The notes under the pieces: generated by a model
Told to the model about the DNA's origin: nothing
Databases searched by the model: none
What the model saw: only the letters and a program-made list of their open reading frames with translations
In this document: positions 1 to 6,936 of the stretch, one piece after another
Numbering within the stretch: position 1 is the first letter of the stretch
How the letters are laid out: each line of letters begins with the position of its first letter
IMG/VR virus record: IMGVR_UViG_3300034106_000987
Location: 1-24,799 of that record
Origin: a virus
DNA length: 24,799 bases
Reading direction: 5' to 3' (one strand)
Program-made: the position numbers and the translations under genes

Positions 1-1290
1 CTGACCGCTCGCCACAGTCACCGTCACACCACTTTGAATAGTCATGGGTCCGACAGAGAATCCATTAGCGCCAGCGGCAATCGTTTGGTTGACTGTTACG
101 TTATCAGCATTCTGCGTGATTGGAACCAGAGCCGTGCTCACATAGTCCCATGACACGCTTGTGCCGTTGGTTGTTAAATACTTACCCGCGTTGCTGGTCT
201 GGCTTGGAATCAAAGCATTGATAGCACCGGAGGCTGTTGTGTTGCCTGTACCGCCCGCTGCAATTGGCAATGTGCCCGCAGTCAGTGTGGAAGCCCCAGT
301 AGAGTACAGCGCGTTGTTGGCCGCAGAGAATGTGGTTAGACCTGTACCACCATAAGGTGGTTGTACTGCACTGCCCTGCCAAGTGCCATTGGTAACGATT
401 GTGCTACCGCCCAAGTCAAGGCTGTTTGTGCCCCAGTTAACTTCAGCAGGCAGCATTCCATAACGCCCCCATGTGCCAGCTACCGTGGCGTTTGTCTGTA
501 GAAACACAGTAGAGTAACCACCGGGCGGCACAACTTCAAGCGTCGTGCCCGCAAAGTCAGCAACAGTCAATCCGCCGGTTGAGTTGTTGTCAAAAGTCCA
601 CGTAGAGCCAGTTGTTAAAGATGTTGCATCTGGCAACCTAATAGTCTGTACGCCCGTGCCCGTCAAAACTTGAAAGTGTGGGGAAGAAGCTGTCAGCGAC
701 TTTAACGTGCCTGATGCGGTCGTGATTTCAATAGCCTGCGTAACACTGTTGGTCAGCAAGTTACCGTTGATGTCAAACGTAGAGGTCTTTGAAATTGTTC
801 CGCCTGTACCAACGTTGACGGTTACAAAACCATCACGCAAGCTATTGACCTGCGCACCGCTACCATTGCTTGGAAGAAACTGATTGCCGCCTAGGTTGCC
901 ACCAACAAACGCATTTGAGTTGGAGTTGATCGTGCCGTTTAACACCAATGCGCCGGGCAAATTGACTGTAGACCCGCCATCCACATTGACAGATTTCTCT
1001 GCGGGGTATGTCAGGAATACGTTCTTAGTTCCAACCGCCAATGTGATTGGCGATGTGTTGCCGTTGGAGTTGGACAGCACCGTAGTACGTACAAGACTTG
1101 GACCCGTAGTTGAGTACGTACCAATACCCACCTCCCACGCGCCACCGTCAACGATGGTGTAGTAGCAAGTATTGCCGTTACCGACTACAGCAAATGTCTG
1201 AAAGCCGAATACAGCACCGTCAAGCGTTAGCGTGCCAGTGCCGGTCGTTGTCGTGTTCTCTTGAACGCGATCTGCAAGTACAAGAGCCAT
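1..1290 (-). CDS. Tail-fibre-like virion protein, C-terminus cut by the window edge
   Basis: The reading frame is open from an ATG at 1290 to the left edge, giving 430 residues without a stop. AAGGAG lies eight bases before the ATG. The protein is rich in Gly, Thr, Ser and Asn and is almost free of Cys, as expected for a beta-rich fibre. Residues about 312-317 read PYGGTG, and a second GGTG segment near 346 is followed by an NAGKYLTTNGTTVSW stretch. This GGTG pattern is common in phage tail fibres and receptor-binding proteins. It is the last visible gene of the leftward virion operon, where fibres usually lie. The receptor-binding end would be beyond the window. The fibre assignment rests on composition, motif and position, not on a recognised family. 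Confidence 0.75.
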   Translation of the reverse strand, partial: MALVLADRVQENTTTTGTGTLTLDGAVFGFQTFAVVGNGNTCYYTIVDGGAWEVGIGTYSTTGPSLVRTTVLSNSNGNTSPITLAVGTKNVFLTYPAEKSVNVDGGSTVNLPGALVLNGTINSNSNAFVGGNLGGNQFLPSNGSGAQVNSLRDGFVTVNVGTGGTISKTSTFDINGNLLTNSVTQAIEITTASGTLKSLTASSPHFQVLTGTGVQTIRLPDATSLTTGSTWTFDNNSTGGLTVADFAGTTLEVVPPGGYSTVFLQTNATVAGTWGRYGMLPAEVNWGTNSLDLGGSTIVTNGTWQGSAVQPPYGGTGLTTFSAANNALYSTGASTLTAGTLPIAAGGTGNTTASGAINALIPSQTSNAGKYLTTNGTSVSWDYVSTALVPITQNADNVTVNQTIAAGANGFSVGPMTIQSGVTVTVASGQ

Positions 1291-1305
1291 TTAAACGACT
1301 CCTTA

Positions 1306-1911
1306 TTAGCTCGTTGCGGTGGTGCTGTAAGTTACAGAAACTGTATCGCCAGCTGTTGTGATTTTAGCAGTAGCAAATGCGCCAGCGCTATACAACGTAC
1401 CACCTGTGTTGGACAGCGTAGAAGCCGCGCCAGAACCTGTCACCAAGAAGCAGCCGCCCACTGTACCGCCCGCACCGGTGATGGTGTAGGTGATAGCTGC
1501 AGCAGCCTTGGTTGTCACGTTAGCTGGAGTTGTACCGGTAGAAGTAGCTGATGTAAACACAGCCGTACCGCGAACCGCAGAGCCGCCAACTGTGTAGTTG
1601 ATAAACTCAGTCCAACCAGCGTGTGTAACCATAGTGTCAGACGCTGCAAATGTGGGGCTAGCACCTGAGATCAAACCAAGGAATGGGCCAACGGTAGTGT
1701 AAGAAGTGCCAGACAACAAGGTGTCCAACATCAGCTCTTTACCAACAGCATTCACCAAGTTGGGGAACTGCTCTTCCCACTTGATGTTGCCTTCAGCATC
1801 ACGGCAAACTACGTGGTAGACGCCTTCAATGCCAACAGTCTCAGAGCCAGCAACATTAGATTGCATGCTGATTTCTGCGTGGTCGCCGAAGCTTGAGAGT
1901 TCTTTAGTCAT
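1306..1911 (-). CDS. Probable virion protein, tail region
   Basis: This is a 201-residue protein starting at an ATG with AAGGA six bases upstream. The first 60 residues are mixed in composition (CRDAEGNIKWEEQFPNLV, then GKELMLDTLLSG). The rest is a Thr/Ala/Gly/Ser-rich beta-type sequence with very few charges. That build is typical of phage structural proteins made of a small folded head and a beta sandwich. It sits between another probable virion protein and the fibre gene, nine bases after its upstream neighbour. A role as a tail-tip, baseplate or decoration protein is possible. No catalytic motif is visible and I cannot name a family. Confidence 0.6.
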   Translation of the reverse strand: MTKELSSFGDHAEISMQSNVAGSETVGIEGVYHVVCRDAEGNIKWEEQFPNLVNAVGKELMLDTLLSGTSYTTVGPFLGLISGASPTFAASDTMVTHAGWTEFINYTVGGSAVRGTAVFTSATSTGTTPANVTTKAAAAITYTITGAGGTVGGCFLVTGSGAASTLSNTGGTLYSAGAFATAKITTAGDTVSVTYSTTATS

Positions 1912-1919
1912 ATAAGTCC

Positions 1920-2366
1920 TTAAGAGATGCGCACGATGGCGCTGTTAGCATCAGAAGTTGGGAAGATGATCTGAAACGTGTCATTGGTTACAGTTTTGTC
2001 TGCACCAAAGTCCAACACGGCAACAGACTTGTTGCCTTGCGTTGCGTTATAAATCAAAGCCCCACGGCATGTAAACGATGCGCTCGCCCAGCTCGTGTTG
2101 CTGAACGAAATGTACGCCGTCGGTACAAAAGCCGTATTATTGCTTGCAGTTGGGGGTGTTGAAATTACCAACGTATTACCACCAGCAACGTAGCCCGTGC
2201 CCACTACTTCACCGCTTGTTGTGTACGCAGTGGTTGTTGCGCCAATGTTAGCCGCGCCTGTGTACAGCGCAATTTTAAAAGTGTTAGGCGTTGTGGGGCC
2301 AAAGTTGTGTACTGCCTGAAGCAGTTCAACTCTAAAACTGGTGGTGGTTGTTTGTTGGATGGACAT
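1920..2366 (-). CDS. Probable virion protein, tail region
   Basis: This is a 148-residue protein with a start codon one base after the stop of the adaptor-like gene, so it is probably translated by coupling. After a short polar start (MSIQQTTTT) it reads as a beta-rich domain with the segment NTFKIALYTGAANIG and a closing FQIIFP stretch. It is low in Lys and Cys. Similar proteins with an opening of the type 'FK.ALY' occur among phage structural genes, but I cannot assign a named family. The neighbours are an adaptor-like protein and two tail or fibre-type proteins, so a virion role is likely. Confidence 0.6.
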   Translation of the reverse strand: MSIQQTTTTSFRVELLQAVHNFGPTTPNTFKIALYTGAANIGATTTAYTTSGEVVGTGYVAGGNTLVISTPPTASNNTAFVPTAYISFSNTSWASASFTCRGALIYNATQGNKSVAVLDFGADKTVTNDTFQIIFPTSDANSAIVRIS

Positions 2367-2367
2367 G

Positions 2368-3039
2368 TCACATCACTTTCTGACGGTACTGGCCAGATCG
2401 GTACGCGTCTTGGCGCTCCATTCCATCACCCAAACGTTTAGCCAACATCAGTGCTTCTTGATACTTGGTGTTGTACAACTGCAACATGTCCGCTTCACCC
2501 TTCATGTAGGTGTAAGCCTCAACCAAAGAACCGTACAACAGCACTGAGTCAAAGTTATCGCCCAGCCATGTCTGGCCACTTGGCACAGTTGTGATGGACG
2601 CTGGGTAGTAGTAAAAGTGCAACTCAACTTGGTAGTTTGCATCTGGCTTGGGGCCAAGAATAAAAGACAACTCGTTAGAGATTGCAGAAGCTGATACCGT
2701 TGGGCCAAACAAGGCATAGTACCTAGGCAAACCAATATCGCTGGCGCTGGGGTATGCCTGACGAATAAAGTTAACGTCTTTGTTTAACAAATACTCGTAA
2801 TTGCCGTCAGCATCAATGACTGCCAAGGAATACGTAGCCAAGTAGTCAGTTGGCGCGGACAAGTATGGTGTCGTTGTGGACACCTCGCCAGTCATATTTT
2901 TGCGAAGCGATGGAAACTGAACCGTGTTGTAAATACGTTGCTCAGCTTGCTGAACGAACACGGGTATCTGAGCAATAAAATTTGCTTCAGTGTTCTCCGT
3001 ATACGCCTGAATAGCGTTGCTGAGTTGCGTATAGTTCAT
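2368..3039 (-). CDS. Phage adaptor-like head-tail connector protein
   Basis: This is a 223-residue protein. Its ATG overlaps the TGA of the upstream 65-aa gene (ATGA), so translation is probably coupled. The N-terminal third is helical (TQLSNAIQAYTENTE, then FVQQAEQRIYNTVQFP). A beta-rich middle contains TPYLSAPTDYLATYSLAV, and a helical C-terminus reads LYGSLVEAYTYMKGEADMLQ. This helix-beta-helix plan, with an 'EQRIYN' helix and a 'P.DYL' strand, matches what I recall of adaptor proteins that join portal to tail in SU10-type podoviruses. The family call comes from recalled features, not a search. The position between connector-type and tail genes fits. Confidence 0.65.
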   Translation of the reverse strand: MNYTQLSNAIQAYTENTEANFIAQIPVFVQQAEQRIYNTVQFPSLRKNMTGEVSTTTPYLSAPTDYLATYSLAVIDADGNYEYLLNKDVNFIRQAYPSASDIGLPRYYALFGPTVSASAISNELSFILGPKPDANYQVELHFYYYPASITTVPSGQTWLGDNFDSVLLYGSLVEAYTYMKGEADMLQLYNTKYQEALMLAKRLGDGMERQDAYRSGQYRQKVM

Positions 3040-3233
3040 GCCATCGGACCTCTGGCCATTGTGCCTTTAGTAGCGCATCCAGTACCGCGAATCTTGATAC
3101 CAGAAGTCTTAACGCCGTCGTAGGGGTTGCTACGCTGATTGGCAATAGACATGTTGGCTTTCAAAGCTTCTTTAACAGGCATCTGACCAACAACAACGGT
3201 TGGTTCTTTCTTTGGTTGCTTGTATGTAGCCAT
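3036..3233 (-). CDS. Small basic protein of the virion operon
   Basis: This is a 65-residue protein. I choose the ATG at 3233 because GGAGG lies six bases upstream, inside the last codons of the preceding gene. A longer in-frame form from 3251 would overlap that gene and lacks such a site. The sequence is Lys/Gly/Met-rich, with YKQPKKEPTVVVG near the start and TSGIKIRGTGCATKGTMARG at the end. No domain is recognised. Its stop overlaps the start of the adaptor-like gene. It is one of several short basic proteins scattered through this operon. Confidence 0.6.
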   Translation of the reverse strand: MATYKQPKKEPTVVVGQMPVKEALKANMSIANQRSNPYDGVKTSGIKIRGTGCATKGTMARGPMA

Positions 3234-3234
3234 C

Positions 3235-3426
3235 TTAGCCTCCACGACCAACAGAGCGCTGGTTCATGACCTTGGCCATATTGCGGCCATACTTGAGCAT
3301 GTCGCTGTTAGTTTTGCCGCCAGCTTTGAGCTTGGTGGGTGTTTTGCCGGGGTGCATATTTTTCTCATGCTTACCCACAGCAGATTTAATCATCTTCTTG
3401 TCTTGAGCTAAATCTTTCTTGTCCAT
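3235..3426 (-). CDS. Small Lys-rich protein of the virion operon
   Basis: This is a 63-residue, strongly basic protein with an ATG seven bases after AGGAG. It opens MDKKDLAQDKKMIKSAVGKHEK and contains LKAGGKTNSDMLKYGRNMAK near its end. The KAGGK segment resembles KEGGK/KEGGS segments in the neighbouring proteins at 5034-5309 and 5313-5735. No enzymatic motif is present. It may bind DNA or be a minor internal virion component, but that is inference from charge and neighbourhood only. Confidence 0.6.
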   Translation of the reverse strand: MDKKDLAQDKKMIKSAVGKHEKNMHPGKTPTKLKAGGKTNSDMLKYGRNMAKVMNQRSVGRGG

Positions 3427-3427
3427 G

Positions 3428-3859
3428 TCAGACTCCTATCTGTATCGTTACTGTACCAACTTGTGCTGCCATTGCCAAGTCATTTGGCGTTAAAGCAGTG
3501 TCAAAAAATCTGGCTCCCCCAACAGGATTCCAGCCCCACTGAAAAACCCTGCTACCTTCAGACGGTAGACCTGCCGCATCTTTGCCCGAACTGTTTGTCA
3601 GAACAATCTGCAAGCCTGTGTTACCAGACTGATAGTAGCTCAAATCAGGACGCGGATCACGCACGCCTTGCGGGTCATCCACCGGATACATGCCCAACTG
3701 CAACTGCGGCTGGTCAGGGTCCCAACATGTCTTACAAACCAAGAGATTGTAGTTCTTAGTTTTGATAATTTCTTTACGTAATTCGTGCAGCTTAAAACGA
3801 AACCCACAGCGGTCACATTCCGCAATGGCGTTCTTGCCAGACGAAAACCGATTTCCCAT
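3428..3859 (-). CDS. Zinc-ribbon-bearing protein of the connector region
   Basis: This is a 143-residue protein whose ATG directly abuts the stop of the 315-aa gene. Two CxxC pairs (C15/C18 and C42/C45) frame a short basic segment and look like a four-Cys zinc ribbon. The next stretch, PDQPQLQLGMYPVDDPQGVRD, is proline-rich. The C-terminal half (about residues 75-143) is beta-type and Gly-rich. A zinc knuckle in a gene placed among head-tail connector genes could stabilise a small virion part or bind DNA. The metal site is seen in the sequence; the function is inferred. Confidence 0.65.
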   Translation of the reverse strand: MGNRFSSGKNAIAECDRCGFRFKLHELRKEIIKTKNYNLLVCKTCWDPDQPQLQLGMYPVDDPQGVRDPRPDLSYYQSGNTGLQIVLTNSSGKDAAGLPSEGSRVFQWGWNPVGGARFFDTALTPNDLAMAAQVGTVTIQIGV

Positions 3860-4807
3860 TTACGTGCCGCTTCCAATGTACTGCTGGCGCGGTACAAAGC
3901 GTACCGCAGCCTTTTCTTGGTCTTCGCCTGCGGCTCTGTCCCAAGCTTCGTCATATTGTTGCTTCAAAACATCAAGGCGCTGTAAACCCTCGGGCACTTT
4001 GAGCGCAATGTAGTAAGCCAGACCTGCGGCCAAGCAGGGCACAAAACGGAACGGAACATCCATAGTCTTAGTGCCGCCACCAGCGTCTTGAATACGACGC
4101 ATGCGCCAGTAGACGAACTGATACGTAGTTCCCGCATTTGGGGTTGGCCACACAGTGATGCTGTTCTTTTGAACCAAGCTCATAGCCGCGCCAGTTGTGT
4201 GGCTAGCCGCAGTCGTGCCGTCTTGTCCACGCGTGCAGTTGAGCAAGTACGCAGGCGTAGCGCCGTCTGCTGGGGTTGTCTCGTTGTACCCAATTAGCTC
4301 TGAGCCAATCTGGATAAAGCCCGCAGTGGGGATACCCACAAGCGATGTGACTGGGATGGTTGTAGCCGTTGCGTTAATTGTTGCCTGCACTGTTCCAGCA
4401 AGCAAGTTTGCCCCGCCAGTCAAACGCTGCACCCAGACCTGAATCGGACGGCCTTGGATCAGTTTGTTGGGGATCGTCGCATAAGTAGAAACACTAATAC
4501 GCGTGATTGTCAGATCAGCTTGGTTGTTGGCCACGTTTGCGTTTGTGCGGATCACATGGTCAAGCAAATCAACTGTATCGTCCGGTAGCGCGTATGTTGG
4601 CTGTCCAGCAACCAGCGTGATGGTGTTTTGCTCAAACGTCCACATGTTCACGCCGCGATTTGCCCAGTCAGCAAACAACAGATTCAAAGACCGACGAGCC
4701 GTGCGCAAGTCATAGCCCGTGCGGAGTTCAGAACCCGCCCGTTCAAAAGCCTCCTCAACCATGTCGCTGAGGTCAAGGTTAAACGAGGTAAGTCCTGAAG
4801 TGGTCAT
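3860..4807 (-). CDS. Head-tail connector / adaptor-like protein
   Basis: This is a 315-residue protein whose ATG overlaps the TGA of the upstream gene (ATGA). The N-terminus is helical and charged (DMVEEAFERAGSELRTGYDL, then RRSLNLLFADWANRGVNMW). A beta-rich centre of about residues 60-240 includes TLVAGQPTYALPDDTVDLLD. A C-terminal helical region reads ALKVPEGLQRLDVLKQQYDE. An 'EAFERAG...RTARRSLNLLFADW' start is typical of phage tail-tubular or connector-type proteins that dock below the portal. A Gly/Thr-rich insertion near residues 130-210 has the look of a beta-sandwich ('ATTIPVTSLVGIPTAGFIQI'). The gene sits between connector-region small genes. The exact equivalent is not certain. Confidence 0.65.
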   Translation of the reverse strand: MTTSGLTSFNLDLSDMVEEAFERAGSELRTGYDLRTARRSLNLLFADWANRGVNMWTFEQNTITLVAGQPTYALPDDTVDLLDHVIRTNANVANNQADLTITRISVSTYATIPNKLIQGRPIQVWVQRLTGGANLLAGTVQATINATATTIPVTSLVGIPTAGFIQIGSELIGYNETTPADGATPAYLLNCTRGQDGTTAASHTTGAAMSLVQKNSITVWPTPNAGTTYQFVYWRMRRIQDAGGGTKTMDVPFRFVPCLAAGLAYYIALKVPEGLQRLDVLKQQYDEAWDRAAGEDQEKAAVRFVPRQQYIGSGT

Positions 4808-5037
4808 CTAAATCCTGCCGTTTTCTTTGCAATCGTTTTAGGTTGCGCTACGAATTGTTTTCCGGCTTTTTTTCCGGCTCTTTTCGCACGCGTTGTCGCA
4901 GCGTACTCAGCAGAACTGAGACTTTTAATCGCAGCACTAGGAAGGTATCGCTCACCCGTGTCAGAAGATTTTTTACCACTTTTGGTTCTCCATTTCTGGT
5001 CGCCCCAGTCCTTCAATGATTTCTGAGGTGCTTTCAA
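4804..5037 (-). CDS. DUF5872-like small basic protein, TTG start
   Basis: This is a 77-residue protein. No ATG is available near the start, so I use TTG at 5037, whose last bases form the upstream stop (TTGA overlap). It begins KAPQKSLKDWGDQKWRTKSG and continues TGERYLPSAAIKSLSSAEYA, followed by a Lys-rich tail. This order (PQKSLK.W..QKWRTKSG, then GERYLP..AIK.L....YA.T..K) is how I remember DUF5872, which occurs in phages and some large viruses and has no established function. The density of Lys/Arg suggests nucleic-acid contact, which is inference. Confidence 0.7.
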   Translation of the reverse strand: MKAPQKSLKDWGDQKWRTKSGKKSSDTGERYLPSAAIKSLSSAEYAATTRAKRAGKKAGKQFVAQPKTIAKKTAGFR

Positions 5038-5309
5038 TCTCGGTAACCCCCGCCAGCCGCCTTGTACTTCTTGGCAACTAGCTGAGCTTTACGGGCAGAC
5101 CATTGACCTGCGCCGGTGCCGTGGGTGGCCGCGGCTTTTACTTGAGACACAATCTTCTTGCGAAGACCGGGCTTCGTGTAATTGCCTGCGGCGTTAACCT
5201 TCCCACCCTCTTTGTATTGGGTGAAGTCAGTATCGTCCCGTCGGGCTTTCTTAACGCCCTTGGGCATTTTAGAGGGGGCAATATCCCCCATCCCACGGCT
5301 GGCCATCAT
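5034..5309 (-). CDS. Small basic Gly/Lys-rich protein
   Basis: This is a 91-residue protein. Two ATG codons stand in tandem (5309 and 5306) and no strong ribosome site is visible, so coupling to the gene ending at 5313 is likely. It contains YKEGGKVNAAGNYTKPGLRK, then GQWSARKAQLVAKKYKAAGG, and ends GYRD. The block 'KPGLRK.I......G..GQWSARKAQ..AK.YK..GGGY' recurs in many uncharacterised phage proteins that I have seen, but I know of no function. It shares the KEGGK element with other short genes of this operon. Confidence 0.65.
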   Translation of the reverse strand: MMASRGMGDIAPSKMPKGVKKARRDDTDFTQYKEGGKVNAAGNYTKPGLRKKIVSQVKAAATHGTGAGQWSARKAQLVAKKYKAAGGGYRD

Positions 5310-5312
5310 GAT

Positions 5313-5735
5313 TTAGCAGGCCTTGCCGCCCATGTTCATCTTCTTGGTCATGCCGCCCTTTTTCATACCCAAGGGGGTGCTGCCCTTCATAGAGACCATA
5401 GTGCCTTTGGTCTTGCCTTTAGAAGCAATACCGTCACGGCTAGGAGCCGCTGTACGCACTGAACCCATTTTGGCAGTAGTGATGCCGTTGTTTTTACGTG
5501 TAGCCATGATAGATCCACCTTCTTTAAAAAGAGCCATTTTTCCGTGATCGGTTTTAGCTCGGTTTGCCTTCTGAATATCTGGACGGGTTTTCCCGCCAGA
5601 GCCAAACTTCTTACCCTTGTCCGCTTCGTTGAAATCTTTCCCAACGCTTTGCGGAACTCCCACCTTCTTGGCAAACGCAGGACTGTGCGCTATCGCCGCC
5701 ATGAAGTTGTGTTGCTTTTTACTCGTCGACGGCAT
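5313..5735 (-). CDS. Basic two-part protein, N-terminus DUF3008-like
   Basis: This is a 140-residue protein with two recognisable parts. Residues 1-50 (MPSTSKKQHNFMAAIAHSPA, then KKVGVPQSVGKDF) resemble the short DUF3008-type phage proteins that begin 'MP..SKKQ..FM'. From about residue 77 it restarts with MATRKNNGITTAKMG and ends in Met/Lys/Gly-rich repeats (LGMKKGGMTKKMNMGGKAC). The second part looks like an independent small protein fused in frame: its Met follows KEGGSI and could serve as an internal start. Its start overlaps the end of the holin-like gene by 17 bases. Function unknown. Confidence 0.6.
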   Translation of the reverse strand: MPSTSKKQHNFMAAIAHSPAFAKKVGVPQSVGKDFNEADKGKKFGSGGKTRPDIQKANRAKTDHGKMALFKEGGSIMATRKNNGITTAKMGSVRTAAPSRDGIASKGKTKGTMVSMKGSTPLGMKKGGMTKKMNMGGKAC

Positions 5736-5913
5736 TTGATGCCTTTGTACGATTGGTCATCTCACGCACGGTCTCAGACTCCCAGATACGAAGACCAAGG
5801 TAGATGATAGTGAACAGAGACGCCAAAGGCGGCAACCACGTCGCCATAACGCCAACAGTTGTTAAGACTGCTGCGCCATCTGCAACTGCTTTAGCTGTGT
5901 CGTGTTGAGTCAT
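5719..5913 (-). CDS. Holin-like small membrane protein
   Basis: This is a 64-residue protein. A short polar N-terminus (TQHDTAKAVADG) leads into a long hydrophobic segment of about residues 14-45. That segment could form one long or two closely spaced membrane helices with a proline pair in the turn (TWLPPLASLF). A charged C-terminus follows (RIWESETVREMTNRTK). This plan, especially 'A.DG...L..V......LPP.A.L.TI.YLGLRIWES', is common among small phage holins. Holins form inner-membrane pores that time lysis. No endolysin gene is visible beside it, so the call depends on shape alone. Confidence 0.6.
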   Translation of the reverse strand: MTQHDTAKAVADGAAVLTTVGVMATWLPPLASLFTIIYLGLRIWESETVREMTNRTKASNAVDE

Positions 5914-5914
5914 A

Positions 5915-6169
5915 TCAGCAATTCCAAGCCCGAAGGCTTTTGTTGATTCTGGAGTTCGGGTCTTTCTTGGCCTTCTCTCCGGTCAGCTTCTTCTTCATGC
6001 CTTCCATACGCGCGCAGAAAGAGTCGCGGCGTTTGCCGCCCTCTGGTTGAGGGCGCTTCAGGCCCGGTTTGCCGGGATTTGCCTTGTTGTACGAGGCCCG
6101 TCCCTTGGCGTTCAAGCCGCCCTTCTCGGACTTCCCCTCTTTGCGTTGCCATGCGGGTGACTTAGCCAT
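5915..6169 (-). CDS. DUF6321-like small basic protein
   Basis: This is an 84-residue protein starting at an ATG that overlaps the end of the upstream gene by eight bases. It contains the run GGLNAKGRASYNKANPGKPG, then KRRDSFCARMEGMKKKLTGE, and ends DPNSRINKSLRAWNC. The pattern 'GGL.AKGR..YN' plus 'SFCARM.GM....' plus 'DP.SRI.K.LR.W.C' is familiar from many phages and matches my memory of DUF6321. No function is established. Its three Cys/His-poor blocks and high positive charge would suit a nucleic-acid-associated virion or packaging accessory protein. Confidence 0.7.
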   Translation of the reverse strand: MAKSPAWQRKEGKSEKGGLNAKGRASYNKANPGKPGLKRPQPEGGKRRDSFCARMEGMKKKLTGEKAKKDPNSRINKSLRAWNC

Positions 6170-6446
6170 AAAACACCGTCACTTTTGCCGCCGTTGGCAG
6201 CGTTACGTGCACGTCCGTAGTGAACAAAATGCCTTCGCCGGGGATTAAGTTTGAAAACGGGTTGTTGGTGTTTCCGGGGATATTGAACTGCAATCGGATA
6301 GTGCCAGAAGCACCGCCGTCACGGAAAATAATATCGCCAGCTGTACCGCCAGAAAGACATTGGTAACCCTTCACACGGATGCGGCCAGACACCATGGTGC
6401 CCGTAGCCTCAACGTGCGACGATAGGACGTCGGTTTGCATTGTCAT
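6162..6446 (-). CDS. Small beta-rich virion-like protein
   Basis: This is a 94-residue protein. I place the start at the ATG at 6446 because AGGAG lies seven bases upstream; a TTG at 6452 would be a poorer start. The sequence alternates hydrophobic and polar residues (SGRIRVKGYQCLSGGTAGDI, then GTIRLQFNIPG) and ends in beta-type VTLPTAAKVTVFYG. This resembles small phage decoration or capsid-associated proteins. A terminator-like hairpin lies just before its ribosome site. No family is recognised. Confidence 0.6.
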   Translation of the reverse strand: MTMQTDVLSSHVEATGTMVSGRIRVKGYQCLSGGTAGDIIFRDGGASGTIRLQFNIPGNTNNPFSNLIPGEGILFTTDVHVTLPTAAKVTVFYG

Positions 6447-6460
6447 AATCAATCTCCTTT

Positions 6461-6480
6461 AAAAACGGGGCCAAAGCCCC
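6461..6480 (-). terminator. Terminator or attenuator before the 94-aa gene
   Basis: Read leftward, GGGGC-TTTG-GCCCC (6480 to 6467) is followed by GTTTTT, then directly by the AGGAG ribosome site of the next gene. The stem is five GC pairs. It could terminate part of the transcription from the 102-aa gene or act as a leader hairpin. Confidence 0.5.
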
Positions 6481-6489
6481 ATGGGTTGA

Positions 6490-6798
6490 TTAGCTCAGTG
6501 CAGCGCCAACAGCCGTAACCCAAGCAGAGCCGGTAGAGATCACAAGGCAGTATTCGTTGTTACCTGCACCATTGTCGCTAATCAAGCGAACTTGGCCAGC
6601 GTTGCCAGCGGCAGCGGTGGGCAGTGCAGTAGTCAGAACTGGAGTTAATTTAGCGAAAGATGCAATCGTTACGCTGTCAACAGTGCTAGCGGCACCGAAT
6701 GTTGCGTCAACGGTAACAGCGCCAGTAGTGCTGTTTGTAGTGATTGATTGAAAGCCGTTCTGCGAGCGAACTGGGCCGTTAAACGTGGTATTTGCCAT
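6490..6798 (-). CDS. Small Ala/Thr-rich virion-like protein
   Basis: This is a 102-residue protein with an ATG seven bases after AAGGAA. It is Thr/Ala/Val-rich with little charge (NSTTGAVTVDATFGAASTVD, then LTPVLTTALPTAAAGNAGQV) and ends in a small domain with NNEYCLVISTGSAWVTAVG. This resembles phage head-fibre or neck-type proteins in composition. It lies downstream of the strong terminator that follows the capsid gene. It may therefore depend on read-through or on a promoter in the 138-base gap, which I could not identify. Function uncertain. Confidence 0.55.
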   Translation of the reverse strand: MANTTFNGPVRSQNGFQSITTNSTTGAVTVDATFGAASTVDSVTIASFAKLTPVLTTALPTAAAGNAGQVRLISDNGAGNNEYCLVISTGSAWVTAVGAALS

Positions 6799-6900
6799 GA
6801 TTATTCCTTACATGCAAGTTGTGGTGTTCTATCTGCATGTCGTCAGCCGGGACTGTAAGAACACCGGGAAAGCCCGGAATGAAGTCAATATACACGAAAA

Positions 6901-6926
6901 GAAAAGGGGGCACAAGCCCCCTTTTC
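6901..6926 (-). terminator. Strong leftward terminator after the major capsid gene
   Basis: Read leftward, GAAAAGGGGGC-TTGT-GCCCCCTTTTC forms an eleven-base-pair perfect stem with a four-base loop, followed by TTTTCG. It begins ten bases after the capsid stop codon. The GC core and T-rich exit make a convincing intrinsic terminator. Confidence 0.8.
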
Positions 6927-6936
6927 ACAAGTTCAA

